Shown here piece after piece: positions 8,534-17,690 of a DNA stretch of 64,000 bases. Each line of letters begins with the position of its first letter. Within the stretch, counting starts at the first letter, position 1. The notes under the pieces were generated by a model that searched no databases, was not told where the DNA came from, and saw only the letters and a program-made list of their open reading frames with translations. Made by a program: the position numbers and the translations under genes. This stretch comes from Sediminibacterium soli (GTDB taxonomy: Bacteria > Bacteroidota > Bacteroidia > Chitinophagales > Chitinophagaceae), in NCBI RefSeq assembly GCF_009939225.1, contig NZ_JAACJR010000003.1, positions 186,001 to 250,000 on the forward strand, given 5' to 3'.

Positions 8534-10975
8534 ATGCAGGTAGTAAAATTCGGCGGCAGTTCCGTTGCGAACGCGGCCAACATACAAAAAGTAGTATCGA
8601 TCGTTAAGGAACTGGTCGATAAAGAACCGGTGATCCTGGTGGTTTCTGCCCTAAGCGGCGTAACCGACCTGTTACTGAAAACCGGCGAGCTGGCATCGCA
8701 TGCCGATGAGTCTTACAAACCATCTCTCAAAGAAATGGAGCTGCGGCATCTTGATACAGTTCGCGAACTGTTACCGATACAGCACCAGAGCGCCACACTC
8801 AGCCTGGTAAAACAACAGTTCAACGAACTGGATAATATCTGCGACGGTGTTTTCCTTCTCGGAGAACTGTCGGCAAGAACAAAAGACAGGATCGTAAGCT
8901 ATGGAGAGCTGCTGTCTTCGCTCATCATATCCGCCACTTTTCAGTCGCTGCAGACCAACCAGCACTGGCTTGATTCGCGAAAGCTGATCGTTACCAACGA
9001 ACGGTATGGCAATGCATCGGTGGATCACCAGGCCACAGAAAAAAGAATCAGTGAATACCTTTCGCAGCACAGGCACCGGCTGTATATAGCGCCCGGGTTT
9101 ATTGCAAGCGATGCACATGGCAATACCACCACGCTGGGTCGCGGTGGCTCAGACTATACAGGCGCCATATATGCCGCGGCGGTACAGGCATCGGCACTGG
9201 AAATATGGACGGATGTAAGCGGGATGATGACGGCAGACCCGCGACTGGTTCAGAATGCAAGACCCATTGCACAGATCTCTTACCAGGAGGCAATGGAGCT
9301 CTCGCATTTTGGTGCAAAGATCATTTATCCGCCCACCATCCAGCCTGTGATGAACAGGAATATACCGGTATGGGTGAAGAATACCTTCGAGCCCGCCGCC
9401 TACGGTACGCTGATAGAAAACAAAACCACCGCATCGGATGGCATCATCCGTGGCATTTCCAGCATCAACGCGGTAAGCCTGCTAAGCCTGGAAGGAAGCG
9501 GCATGATCGGGATACCCGGTTTTTCGAAACGCCTGTTTGAAGCGCTGGCCAATGAAAATGTGAACGTAATCCTGATCACCCAAAGTTCGTCCGAACACTC
9601 TATCTGTGTTGCGATCAACGAAGCAGACACCTATAAAGCCAAACAGGCCGTTGACGGCGCATTTGACTACGAGATAAAGAACGCCCAGCTGGATCCCCTG
9701 AAAGTGGAGCTGGGTTTGTCGATCCTGGCGCTGGTGGGCGAACAGATGAAAAGCCATCCCGGCATCAGCGGTAAAATGTTCGGTGCGCTGGGCCGTAACG
9801 GTATCAATGTACGGGCGATAGCGCAGGGCTCTTCGGAGAAGAATATATCGGCGGTGATCTCTTTCCCCGATGTGCGTAAAGCGATCAACGTATTACACGA
9901 AGTGTTTTTTGAAACAACCTACAAGCAGCTGAACGTATTTATTGCGGGCGCCGGAAATGTAGGCGGCAAATTACTGGCACAGATAGCCAAGCAGGCATCG
10001 TTCCTGCAAAACGAACTGAGGCTGCAGCTGCGTGTGATCGGTATCGCCAACAGCCGCAGGATACTTTGCGAGGAAGAAGGCATCGATCTGGCTAACTGGA
10101 AAGAGCAGTTAAAAACTTCAGGAGAGGGTAATATCCATGATTTTGTACAGCAGATCATCCGTAAAAATCTTCGTAACAGCGTATTTGTAGATGTCACCGC
10201 CAATGCCGAAGTGGCATCGGTATACGGAAAACTGCTGGAGAAAAGCGTTTCCGTGGTGGCATGTAACAAGATAGCCTGCTCCTCGTCGTATGCCTCGTAC
10301 AAACAGCTGAAATCGCTGGCGAGAGAATACAACGCTTCTTTCTTTTTCGAAACCAATGTGGGCGCGGGTCTGCCGGTGATCGGCACCCTGAACGACCTGT
10401 TGCGGAGCGGCGATAAAGTAAACAGGATACAGGCGGTGTTATCGGGCACGCTCAATTTTGTATTCAATCATTACGATGGCAAACGGCCATTTGCCGAAGT
10501 GGTTCGGCAGGCGCAGGATGAAGGCTATACCGAACCGGATCCGCGGCTTGACCTGGGCGGCACCGATGTGATGCGCAAGATCATGATCCTTGCCAGGGAA
10601 GCCGGCCAGCAGCTGGAAATGGAGGATATCCACAACGAATATTTTCTGCCGCAGTCTTGTTTTGCAGGCAGCGTGGAGGACTTCTACGCAGAAATGGGGC
10701 GGCAGGAAAAACATTTCAGGGCCCTGTACGATTCGGCTGCGGCGGAGAACTGCAAACTGAAATTTGTTGCCTCATACGAGAACGGCCATGCATCTGTTGG
10801 GCTGAAGCATATTCCAGGCGACTCAGATTTTTACCACCTGTATGGAAAAGACAACCTGGTTTTGTTCTACACAGACCGCTATCCCGAACAGCCGCTGGTG
10901 ATCAAAGGCGCCGGCGCCGGCGCCGATGTAACGGCATCGGGTGTATTTGCGGATATTATCAGGGTGGCGGGATAG
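8534..10975 (+). CDS. thrA: bifunctional aspartokinase / homoserine dehydrogenase
   Basis: Catalyses the first and third steps from aspartate toward threonine: ATP-dependent phosphorylation of Asp and NAD(P)H reduction of aspartate semialdehyde. The order is an N-terminal amino-acid kinase domain (VVKFGGSSVANA; GRGGSDYTGAI), two ACT regulatory domains (roughly residues 310-465), and a C-terminal homoserine dehydrogenase beginning with FIAGAGNVGGKLL, with GAGLPVIGTLNDLL and SGTLNFVFN. The 813-aa length equals E. coli ThrA/MetL. The start ATG at 8534 gives the canonical N-terminus. It heads thrABC behind the Thr-rich leader. Confidence 0.96.
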   Translation: MQVVKFGGSSVANAANIQKVVSIVKELVDKEPVILVVSALSGVTDLLLKTGELASHADESYKPSLKEMELRHLDTVRELLPIQHQSATLSLVKQQFNELDNICDGVFLLGELSARTKDRIVSYGELLSSLIISATFQSLQTNQHWLDSRKLIVTNERYGNASVDHQATEKRISEYLSQHRHRLYIAPGFIASDAHGNTTTLGRGGSDYTGAIYAAAVQASALEIWTDVSGMMTADPRLVQNARPIAQISYQEAMELSHFGAKIIYPPTIQPVMNRNIPVWVKNTFEPAAYGTLIENKTTASDGIIRGISSINAVSLLSLEGSGMIGIPGFSKRLFEALANENVNVILITQSSSEHSICVAINEADTYKAKQAVDGAFDYEIKNAQLDPLKVELGLSILALVGEQMKSHPGISGKMFGALGRNGINVRAIAQGSSEKNISAVISFPDVRKAINVLHEVFFETTYKQLNVFIAGAGNVGGKLLAQIAKQASFLQNELRLQLRVIGIANSRRILCEEEGIDLANWKEQLKTSGEGNIHDFVQQIIRKNLRNSVFVDVTANAEVASVYGKLLEKSVSVVACNKIACSSSYASYKQLKSLAREYNASFFFETNVGAGLPVIGTLNDLLRSGDKVNRIQAVLSGTLNFVFNHYDGKRPFAEVVRQAQDEGYTEPDPRLDLGGTDVMRKIMILAREAGQQLEMEDIHNEYFLPQSCFAGSVEDFYAEMGRQEKHFRALYDSAAAENCKLKFVASYENGHASVGLKHIPGDSDFYHLYGKDNLVLFYTDRYPEQPLVIKGAGAGADVTASGVFADIIRVAG

Positions 10976-11023
10976 GATGATAAAAATGCGCAGTGTTTGG
11001 GTTTTCTATACGAGCTAAAAACA

Positions 11024-11980
11024 ATGTTAACAAATCAAGCCATGGTATCTCCACATAATAAAACCGTTTCCGTACGCAGTCCGGCTACCGTTGCCAATAT
11101 GGTTTGCGGGTTCGATGTGCTGGGTTTTGCAGTAAGGGAACCTTACGACGAAATGCGGATCTGCTTTTCGGATACGCCGGGTATCAGCATCGTTAACGAA
11201 GATGATTTCGGACTGCCTGCAGACCCTCAGAAAAATGTGGCCGGCGCAGCACTGCTGGCCATGCTGGAAGAAGTGGAAATAGAGGCAGGTCTGACCCTGA
11301 GGATAAGAAAGCACATCAAGCCCGGCAGCGGCGTAGGTTCCAGCGCGGCAAGCGCAGCGGGTGCTGTGGTGGCAGCGAACCATTTGTTCGGAAACCTGTT
11401 CGACAAAAAAGACCTGGTCCGTTTTGCCATGCACGGAGAAAAACTTGCGTCGGGCGTAAAGCATGCCGATAATATAGCACCCTGTATTTATGGCGGCGTT
11501 ACGCTGATACGTTCGATACATCCGCTGGATATCATTCCGATCGCATCACCCGAGCTGTTCGTTACCATTGTTCACCCGCAGATTGAAGTGCGCACCGCCG
11601 ATGCGCGCAGCATACTGAAGCAGCAGGTACAGTTAAAGGATGCGATCAGGCAATGGGGTAATATCGCCGGACTGGTGGCCGGACTGCTGCAAAACGACCA
11701 CGACCTGATCGGCAGATCGCTGGAGGACGTGCTGATCGAACCCGTTCGCAGCATACTGATACCGGGTTTTGACGAAGTGAAAAGAAAATGCAGGGAAGCA
11801 GGTGCGCTCGGCGGTGGTATCTCGGGCTCAGGCCCTTCGATATGCATGCTGAGCAAAGATGCCGTTACGGCAAAACAGGTAGAACAGGAAATGAAATGTG
11901 TATACGACCGTCTGTCTTTGCCGCACCATACCTATGTTACCACCATTCATCCTTCGGGCATTGAGGTCATGAACGACTGA
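11024..11980 (+). CDS. thrB: homoserine kinase
   Basis: A GHMP-family kinase that phosphorylates homoserine. SVRSPATVANMVCGFDVLG is the family N-terminal motif and PGSGVGSSAASAAGAVVAAN is the GHMP ATP-binding loop; GALGGGISGSGPSICML is the C-terminal motif. From the ATG at 11024 the protein has 318 aa; a second in-frame ATG at 11042 is an equally short start, and the frame is open to 10997. It starts 48 nt after thrA and 34 nt before thrC, in one operon. Confidence 0.94.
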   Translation: MLTNQAMVSPHNKTVSVRSPATVANMVCGFDVLGFAVREPYDEMRICFSDTPGISIVNEDDFGLPADPQKNVAGAALLAMLEEVEIEAGLTLRIRKHIKPGSGVGSSAASAAGAVVAANHLFGNLFDKKDLVRFAMHGEKLASGVKHADNIAPCIYGGVTLIRSIHPLDIIPIASPELFVTIVHPQIEVRTADARSILKQQVQLKDAIRQWGNIAGLVAGLLQNDHDLIGRSLEDVLIEPVRSILIPGFDEVKRKCREAGALGGGISGSGPSICMLSKDAVTAKQVEQEMKCVYDRLSLPHHTYVTTIHPSGIEVMND

Positions 11981-12014
11981 CGAATGCCTATTCTCCATTG
12001 TTATTGAATCCAAC

Positions 12015-13310
12015 ATGAATTATTTCAGTTTACACCAACAGTCGCCGGTAGTTGATTTCAGGGATGCCACTTTGCAGGGACAGGCGCCCGACAAAGGTTT
12101 GTATTTCCCGCAATCCATACCGGTGTTCGAAAAAGACTTTATCTTCCATATCGAATCGCTTTCCCCGGCGGAGATCGCATTCCGTGTTATGCGGCCATAT
12201 ACGGGCAATACGATCCCGGAGGAAGACCTGCTGCGTATCGTTTCTGAAACCATCGGCTTTCCTTTTCCGCTGGTGGATATTACGGGCAGCATTGCATCGC
12301 TTGAATTGTTTCATGGGCCCACACTTGCCTTCAAGGATGTGGGCGCCAGGTTTATGAGCCGTTGCCTGGGCTATTTTTCCAGAGACACGGATAAGAAAAC
12401 AACGGTACTGGTGGCCACTTCAGGCGATACAGGCGGCGCCGTGGCAAATGGATTTTTGGGTGTGGACGGCGTGGATGTGGTGATACTGTATCCTTCGGGA
12501 AAAGTAAGTCCCGTACAGGAGCTGCAGCTAACCACCTGCGGTCAGAATATTACCGCGCTTGAAGTGGACGGAAGTTTTGACGACTGCCAGGCGATGGTGA
12601 AAGACGCGTTCATGGATGCATCCCTGATGACGCACCGGAAGCTGACATCGGCCAATTCCATTAACGTGGCGCGCTGGCTGCCACAGCAGTTGTACTATCT
12701 CTTTGCCTGGCGGCAATGGAAGGACAAGGATCACCCGCCCGTGATCTCCGTACCCAGCGGTAATTTCGGAAATCTTTGTGCAGGCTTACTGGCACATTGC
12801 AGCGGTTTGCCGGTAAAGCAGTTCATCGCAGCCTGCAATGCAAACGATGCGGTGGTTGATTACCTGAATACCGGCCGGTATGCGGCAAAAAAAGCGGTAG
12901 CCACCCTCTCCAACGCGATGGATGTAGGAAGCCCCAGTAATTTTGTACGCATACTGCAGCTGTTTCAAAACGATCACCACCTTGTTGCGCAGAAAATAAA
13001 GGGATATTCGGTAAGCGATGCGCAAACAAAAGAAACGATTGCAAAAGTATACCGCGCCACAGGGTATACACTTGACCCGCATGGCGCCGTGGCCTACCAT
13101 GCCCTGCAGGAATACCAGGAAAATAACCCGTTGGAAAAAGGACTGATACTGGAAACGGCCCACCCGGTTAAATTCCCCGAAACAGTGGAAGCCGCAACAG
13201 GCGCCCAAATTCCCGTACCCGATTCAGCACGGGAGTTATTTGGCCGCGAAAAGAAAAGCATACGCATAAACCCCGAGTTCTCCGCACTGAAAGAGTTCCT
13301 GTTTTCCTGA
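12015..13310 (+). CDS. thrC: threonine synthase
   Basis: A PLP enzyme that converts O-phosphohomoserine to threonine. The PLP lysine is K107 in GPTLAFKDVGARFMSR. ATSGDTGGAVANGF and VPSGNFGNLCAG are cofactor/substrate loops of the family. The length of 431 aa is typical of the E. coli-like class. It is the last gene of thrABC. A hairpin with a T7 run lies ~210 nt downstream within a repeat-rich gap. Its product feeds the adjacent ilvA. Confidence 0.95.
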   Translation: MNYFSLHQQSPVVDFRDATLQGQAPDKGLYFPQSIPVFEKDFIFHIESLSPAEIAFRVMRPYTGNTIPEEDLLRIVSETIGFPFPLVDITGSIASLELFHGPTLAFKDVGARFMSRCLGYFSRDTDKKTTVLVATSGDTGGAVANGFLGVDGVDVVILYPSGKVSPVQELQLTTCGQNITALEVDGSFDDCQAMVKDAFMDASLMTHRKLTSANSINVARWLPQQLYYLFAWRQWKDKDHPPVISVPSGNFGNLCAGLLAHCSGLPVKQFIAACNANDAVVDYLNTGRYAAKKAVATLSNAMDVGSPSNFVRILQLFQNDHHLVAQKIKGYSVSDAQTKETIAKVYRATGYTLDPHGAVAYHALQEYQENNPLEKGLILETAHPVKFPETVEAATGAQIPVPDSARELFGREKKSIRINPEFSALKEFLFS

Positions 13311-13450
13311 TCCCCCTTTGTGCATTCTAAGTTCTTTGTTTAACCAAATATCTTTTGTTAAAGGTGCCATTAGGATAGGTTGGTTTATGCAGGCCATCGG
13401 GGTCTTGGCTTCAGCTATGCGCGGTGATAGTAAAACTTGTTTTTCGTATC

Positions 13451-13667
13451 CCTCTGTGTACCTCCGTGCCCCTGTGCCTCTGTTTTGAAACTGTGTCTCA
13501 TTTACCTCCCGGTTTCAATAACCCGATGGTCGGGATTTTTTTCAACACAGAGCCACGGAGATACGGAGTTGCACAGAGATTTTTCTCCGACCTCTGTGTA
13601 AAAAAAATTAGCCGCGCGGCAAACATGCTATCGCTACGGATGACAGGGGCACAGAGGTTGCACGGAG
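13451..13667. repeat. CACAGAG/CACGGAG word array with inverted arms
   Basis: CCTCTGTG/CCTCCGTG words on the + strand at 13451-13486 face reverse-complement words (ACACAGAG, CCACGGAG, GCACAGAG) at 13544-13578. Further copies lie at 13591-13599 and 13646-13667. A small terminator-like hairpin (13522-13542) sits in the centre. The same vocabulary recurs at 29586-29710. Apart from this array, the gap 13311-13667 between thrC and the convergent YdjM gene shows no gene. Confidence 0.75.
13522..13542 (+). terminator. candidate terminator downstream of thrC
   Basis: CCCGA (13522-13526), loop TGG, TCGGG (13530-13534), then A and T7. The stem is short but GC-rich with a clean T-run. It is the only terminator-like element between thrC and the convergent YdjM-type gene. 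Confidence 0.5.
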
Positions 13668-14678
13668 TTAGTTGCCGAAGATGCGGTGCCAGTATTTACG
13701 CAATACCTCGCGGTTCCATCCTTCCAGTCTGCCTTTCTGCATAAACGCGAGATCGCGGGTGGCGGGTTGTAAGAAATAATGAAATACAAAACGGGCTTTG
13801 GGATCGTCCCAGCCGATGATCTGCCCGAAACGGAGATCGTTGAAAACAAGGGTATCGTTCCATTTCTCCACAGTATAGAACTGCTGCGAAAATTTTACGA
13901 GGTGCTGTACATCTTCCCGCAGCATCAGGGGGTTGAGCATGGAATCGTTCCTGGGGAAATAATTGAACCGTATTTCTTTTTTCTGATCCAGTACCGAGCG
14001 AAACCCCACGTAATACCCGCTGTCGTCACCCGCCACAACATACCATAGCCAGTTCTGTAAGGGAGCGGGCGTGGTAAAATACCGCTCGTGCGGAATTTTC
14101 TGCAGGGCGAATATCTCCCTGGCTTCCTGGTCGATCCTGAATTTGTTGTAGCTGCAGAGCAGCAGGTAAGCTGCCGGCAGAAATACCCCGAACCGCCACC
14201 AGAACCTGCGGTGACGATGGAACCGGTTCAGCACAGCCAGCACAACAAAGGCAATACCCGCCCATAGCGAGAAAAATGCATCGGCCACATAAATGGCGTT
14301 GAGCGAGAAGCGTATATCACTGAAAGGCTCAAACCAGCCCACACCGTAATTGTTGTACCCGTCCAGGAAAAGATGCACCAGTATTTCTGTTGCAAAAAAC
14401 AACAGCCATTTTCGGAAAGAGATATCGTGCGGGCGGTGTACATGATCGGCGGTAAAGGCAAATGCCGGTATCATCACCGCGGCAAATAACAGGGAATGCG
14501 TGATACCCCTGTGTGCAAGCAGGTTGGCGGAGGGATCGAGCCAGAACGCCGCCAGGAAATCGATATCGGGAATGCTTTGGGCCAGCGCTCCCCAGATCAT
14601 CGCTTTTTTGCCAAACCCTTTTTCAAAAAAAGCTTCCCCGATACAGGCGCCCAGGGCAATATGGGTAATGGAGTCCAT
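13668..14678 (-). CDS. YdjM-type (DUF457) membrane-bound metal-dependent hydrolase-like protein
   Basis: 336-aa integral membrane protein of the YdjM/DUF457 family. The N-terminal signature MDSITHIALGACIGEAF, followed by IPDIDFLA and HRGITHSLLF, supplies the conserved Asp and His residues that suggest metal binding. Several hydrophobic segments follow (for example AAVMIPAFAFTA, IAFVVLAVL, FLPAAYLLL). The remaining C-terminal half is soluble-looking and lineage-specific. The biochemical activity of this family is not well established. It converges on thrC and is divergent from the AI-2E permease, with about 56 nt between the two start codons. Confidence 0.8.
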   Translation of the reverse strand: MDSITHIALGACIGEAFFEKGFGKKAMIWGALAQSIPDIDFLAAFWLDPSANLLAHRGITHSLLFAAVMIPAFAFTADHVHRPHDISFRKWLLFFATEILVHLFLDGYNNYGVGWFEPFSDIRFSLNAIYVADAFFSLWAGIAFVVLAVLNRFHRHRRFWWRFGVFLPAAYLLLCSYNKFRIDQEAREIFALQKIPHERYFTTPAPLQNWLWYVVAGDDSGYYVGFRSVLDQKKEIRFNYFPRNDSMLNPLMLREDVQHLVKFSQQFYTVEKWNDTLVFNDLRFGQIIGWDDPKARFVFHYFLQPATRDLAFMQKGRLEGWNREVLRKYWHRIFGN

Positions 14679-14734
14679 GGTTATGCGCTAAGGGAGTTTT
14701 GTTTTATTTTCACTCTGTCAAATCCCAAAAAACC

Positions 14735-15787
14735 ATGCCCGTAGAACATGTTTTTAACAACAAGATACGACAGGTAATCCTTTTGCTCATCCTGCTGGGA
14801 CTGGCATTGGTGCTGCTGATCGAGCTGTCGGAGTTTATCCCGGCATTTCTCGGGGCGATCACGCTGTATATCATCAGCCGCGAACGGTATATCTATCTTA
14901 CCACAAAAAGAAAATGGAAGCGGGGCGCCAGCGCCCTGTTGTTTATTTTACTGTTCCTGTTATGCATCGGCCTGCCTGTATGGATAGCGGTCGATATCCT
15001 GTCTCCGCGTGTTCAGTCGCTCTTTAACAACCAGGAAGCGATCATGCAAAGCCTGAAATCCATTTCGGCCCAGATACATAAATGGACAGGCCAGGAGCTG
15101 CTGTCCGATGCCAATATTGTCAATATCCAGAAAAAACTCACGGCATACATCCCTACCTTACTCAACAGCACGCTCACCATTCTGAGTAACCTGGCGCTGA
15201 TGCTGTTCATCGCTTATTTCATGTTCACCAATCACCAGGTAATGGAAAAAAAGCTGGAAGGTTTTATCCCCTTACAAAGCAGGAACGTGCATATACTGGC
15301 CGGTGAAACAAAAAACATGATCCGCGCCAACGCACTGGGTATACCGCTGATCTCGCTGATCCAGGGCGTATTTGCGATGATCGGCTACTGGATCTTCGGT
15401 GTAAAGGATTTTGTGTTGTGGGGATTTATCACCGGTCTGTTTGCCTTCTTTCCCCTGGTGGGAACCATGATCATCTGGGTGCCCCTGGTGGTTTATGTGT
15501 ATTCCACCGGCAGCTCCTTCAACGGCACAGGTTTACTGCTGTACAGCCTTATTGTTACAGGCAATGTAGATTACCTGGCACGCATCACTTTATTAAGAAA
15601 GATAGGCGATGTGCATCCCCTGATCACCGTGCTGGGCGTAATCGTGGGGTTGCAGCTGTTCGGGTTCTGGGGTTTTATTTTCGGCCCTTTGCTGATCAGC
15701 TATTTCATGCTCATGATCCGTATCTACAACAACGAATTCGGCGGATTTGGCGCGCAGACGCATCACCCCACCGGTGATAAGGACTGA
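14735..15787 (+). CDS. AI-2E family transporter (PerM/YdiK-like)
   Basis: 350-aa multi-spanning membrane protein of the AI-2E/PerM family. Hydrophobic stretches occur near the N-terminus (VILLLILLGLALVLLIEL and ALLFILLFLLCIGLPVWIAV), in the middle (ILSNLALMLFIAYFMF), and in a C-terminal cluster including VLWGFITGLFAFFPLVGTMI and LFGFWGFIFGPLLISYFMLM. The PxxGt region and the G-F-GPL motif are family hallmarks. Substrates vary in this family (autoinducer-2, Na+/H+ antiport), so none is assigned. The frame is open to 14699; the ATG at 14735 gives the normal N-terminus. Confidence 0.85.
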   Translation: MPVEHVFNNKIRQVILLLILLGLALVLLIELSEFIPAFLGAITLYIISRERYIYLTTKRKWKRGASALLFILLFLLCIGLPVWIAVDILSPRVQSLFNNQEAIMQSLKSISAQIHKWTGQELLSDANIVNIQKKLTAYIPTLLNSTLTILSNLALMLFIAYFMFTNHQVMEKKLEGFIPLQSRNVHILAGETKNMIRANALGIPLISLIQGVFAMIGYWIFGVKDFVLWGFITGLFAFFPLVGTMIIWVPLVVYVYSTGSSFNGTGLLLYSLIVTGNVDYLARITLLRKIGDVHPLITVLGVIVGLQLFGFWGFIFGPLLISYFMLMIRIYNNEFGGFGAQTHHPTGDKD

Positions 15788-15817
15788 CAGCTATGGATTG
15801 TTTTTAATACCGCCAGT

Positions 15818-16480
15818 TCATAATCCCATCGCGTACAGGATGATGTTAACAGCGAATTTGGTATTGTCTTCGGATAGAAATCGTTTGTTGCGGAAATCGT
15901 AGTCCCATTCGCAACCATAGTCCTTGTTACTGTACAATACACCGATACGGCCGTTGATCTCGATCGCCTTCAGGTAGTCATGGATCAGGTCGTCGCCCCA
16001 GCCATTCAGTTCAAAACCGGTGTTGGGCGGCCCTTTTTCAAACCGGAAAAAGGAATGATAGATATCGTGTGTGTTCGGGATCTTTTTCATAGCGCCGCTG
16101 CCGAACAATGCGTTCATCTGCGCCTCGAAAGATTTTGCAAACAACCCGTCTATATCATGGTTGCAATCGTCCACAAAAACAAAACCGCCGTTCTGCACAT
16201 ATTTTTTAAAATTCGCGGCTTCCTGAAAATCGAACTGTACCAGTTTATGGCCGCTTAAATAGGCAAACGGATAACGGAATACCTCCGCGCTGGAAAGATC
16301 CGCCACTTTCTCCTGCATGGCTACGGGAATGGTGGTGTATTCGATGAGGGAATTGAGCACATTGGAGGGCATACGCTGGTCGGTGTCCCAATCGCCCGAG
16401 CGGTAACGAAGCCGCATAAAGGTAAATTTCGACCGGTCGGGCGCCTTGTTTTTAACTGGTATCATTCTTTCTTCAGCCAT
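15818..16480 (-). CDS. DUF4159 family protein
   Basis: 220-aa protein of the DUF4159 family. Visible features are FTFMRLRYRSGDWDTDQRMP near the N-terminus, an alpha/beta core with GGFVFVDDCNHD, and GRIGVLYSNKDYGCEWDYD near the end. No signal peptide or membrane segment is evident, although other DUF4159 proteins are exported. Family members commonly accompany MoxR/DUF58/BatA genes; here the gene is divergent from that operon. The molecular function is unknown. The start at 16480 reads MAEERMIPVKNK; a later Met is possible. Confidence 0.75.
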   Translation of the reverse strand: MAEERMIPVKNKAPDRSKFTFMRLRYRSGDWDTDQRMPSNVLNSLIEYTTIPVAMQEKVADLSSAEVFRYPFAYLSGHKLVQFDFQEAANFKKYVQNGGFVFVDDCNHDIDGLFAKSFEAQMNALFGSGAMKKIPNTHDIYHSFFRFEKGPPNTGFELNGWGDDLIHDYLKAIEINGRIGVLYSNKDYGCEWDYDFRNKRFLSEDNTKFAVNIILYAMGL

Positions 16481-16629
16481 TTATCCTTTTTATCCGCAAC
16501 GACCGGTTGCCATACCCTCAATTATCGCATTTTTTTTCTAATTTCCAACGGTTCGATGATGGACGGATCAATATCGGTCGCCGCCTGCCTTCAGGGAACA
16601 ATTATTCAATTACTTCAAAAATCGTTGCA

Positions 16630-17631
16630 TTGGACAGTACTGCAAAAACGGTAACGGATCTGTTGGCTAAACTGCCGGAGCTGAAAAAGGAAATTCAAAA
16701 AGTGATCGTAGGACAGGATGAAGTGCTGGATGAGATCATTGTGGCATTACTGGCTGGCGGACATTGTTTGCTCGAAGGCGTACCCGGTCTGGCAAAAACA
16801 CTGATGGTGCGCACGCTTTCGCAGGCGCTGGCACTGCAATTCCGGCGTATACAGTTTACGCCCGATCTGATGCCCACCGATATTGTAGGAACGGAAATAC
16901 TCGAAGAAGACCATACCACCGGCAAACGTTTCTTTAAATTCAACAAGGGGCCTTTGTTTGCCAATATCATCCTGGCGGACGAGATCAACCGCACGCCTCC
17001 CAAAACACAATCGGCCCTGCTGGAGGCGATGCAGGAATTTGAAGTGACTTATGCGGGCCAGACCTACCCGCTCGACAGGCCCTTCTTTATCCTCGCCACA
17101 CAAAACCCCATCGAGCAGGCGGGAACCTATCCCCTGCCGGAAGCGCAGCTCGACAGGTTTCTTTTATATGTAAAGATCGCCTATCCTTCCCGGGAGGAAG
17201 AGATACAGGTGCTGAGCAATACAACCGGTACAAAAAAAGCAACCATCCGGCCCATACTCACCGCCGCAGAGATACAGCAGATGCAGCAACTGGTAAGAGA
17301 GGTAACCATTAACCACGACCTGGTACAGTATGCCGGTGATATTGTTCGCGCCACCAGGCCCGACGATACCCAGGTGACTTTTGTAAAGGAATGGGTTCGC
17401 TGGGGCGCGGGCCCCAGAGCAGGGCAAAGCCTAATTCTCACAGCTAAGGCAAGAGCGCTTTGCAAAGGACGTTATGCAGTGCTGACGGAAGACATCGCCG
17501 CGATGGCATACCCGGTGCTGCGTCACCGCGTACTGATGAATTTCAAGGCAGATGCGGAAAACATCAGCTCCGATCAGGTAACCGAAATGCTCCTGAAAGA
17601 AATAAAACGTCCCGCAACGATCCTGGGATAG
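16630..17631 (+). CDS. MoxR family AAA+ ATPase
   Basis: An AAA+ ATPase of the MoxR class, thought to act as a chaperone for maturation of VWA-domain or membrane complexes. Walker A is GVPGLAKT, Walker B is IILADEINRTPPK, and sensor 1 is FILATQNPIEQAGTYPLPEAQ. No in-frame ATG precedes the conserved region. The TTG at 16630 yields 333 aa, typical for MoxR, while the frame is open to a TTG at 16507. A TAATTTCC element near 16541 could be the -7 box. It is the first gene of a five-gene unit (moxR, DUF58, BatA-like, DUF4175, membrane protein). Confidence 0.88.
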   Translation: MDSTAKTVTDLLAKLPELKKEIQKVIVGQDEVLDEIIVALLAGGHCLLEGVPGLAKTLMVRTLSQALALQFRRIQFTPDLMPTDIVGTEILEEDHTTGKRFFKFNKGPLFANIILADEINRTPPKTQSALLEAMQEFEVTYAGQTYPLDRPFFILATQNPIEQAGTYPLPEAQLDRFLLYVKIAYPSREEEIQVLSNTTGTKKATIRPILTAAEIQQMQQLVREVTINHDLVQYAGDIVRATRPDDTQVTFVKEWVRWGAGPRAGQSLILTAKARALCKGRYAVLTEDIAAMAYPVLRHRVLMNFKADAENISSDQVTEMLLKEIKRPATILG

Positions 17632-17690
17632 GCGGACTTTGTAATTGAAAACTGTTCGGGTTATTTTTTATTAACGATTAATCATTTCCC

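Noticed and set aside
13451..13667. Possible CRISPR array
   Set aside because: Words are short, degenerate and inverted, without uniform repeats and unique spacers; no cas genes nearby.
13424..13744. 106-codon ORF through the CACAGAG array
   Set aside because: It reads through the repeat words and the 3' end of the YdjM-type gene; repetitive, no domain.
16507..16629. Longer MoxR N-terminus starting at TTG 16507
   Set aside because: Would add 41 residues not typical of MoxR and would cover a likely promoter region; the TTG at 16630 fits the family length. Not fully excluded.
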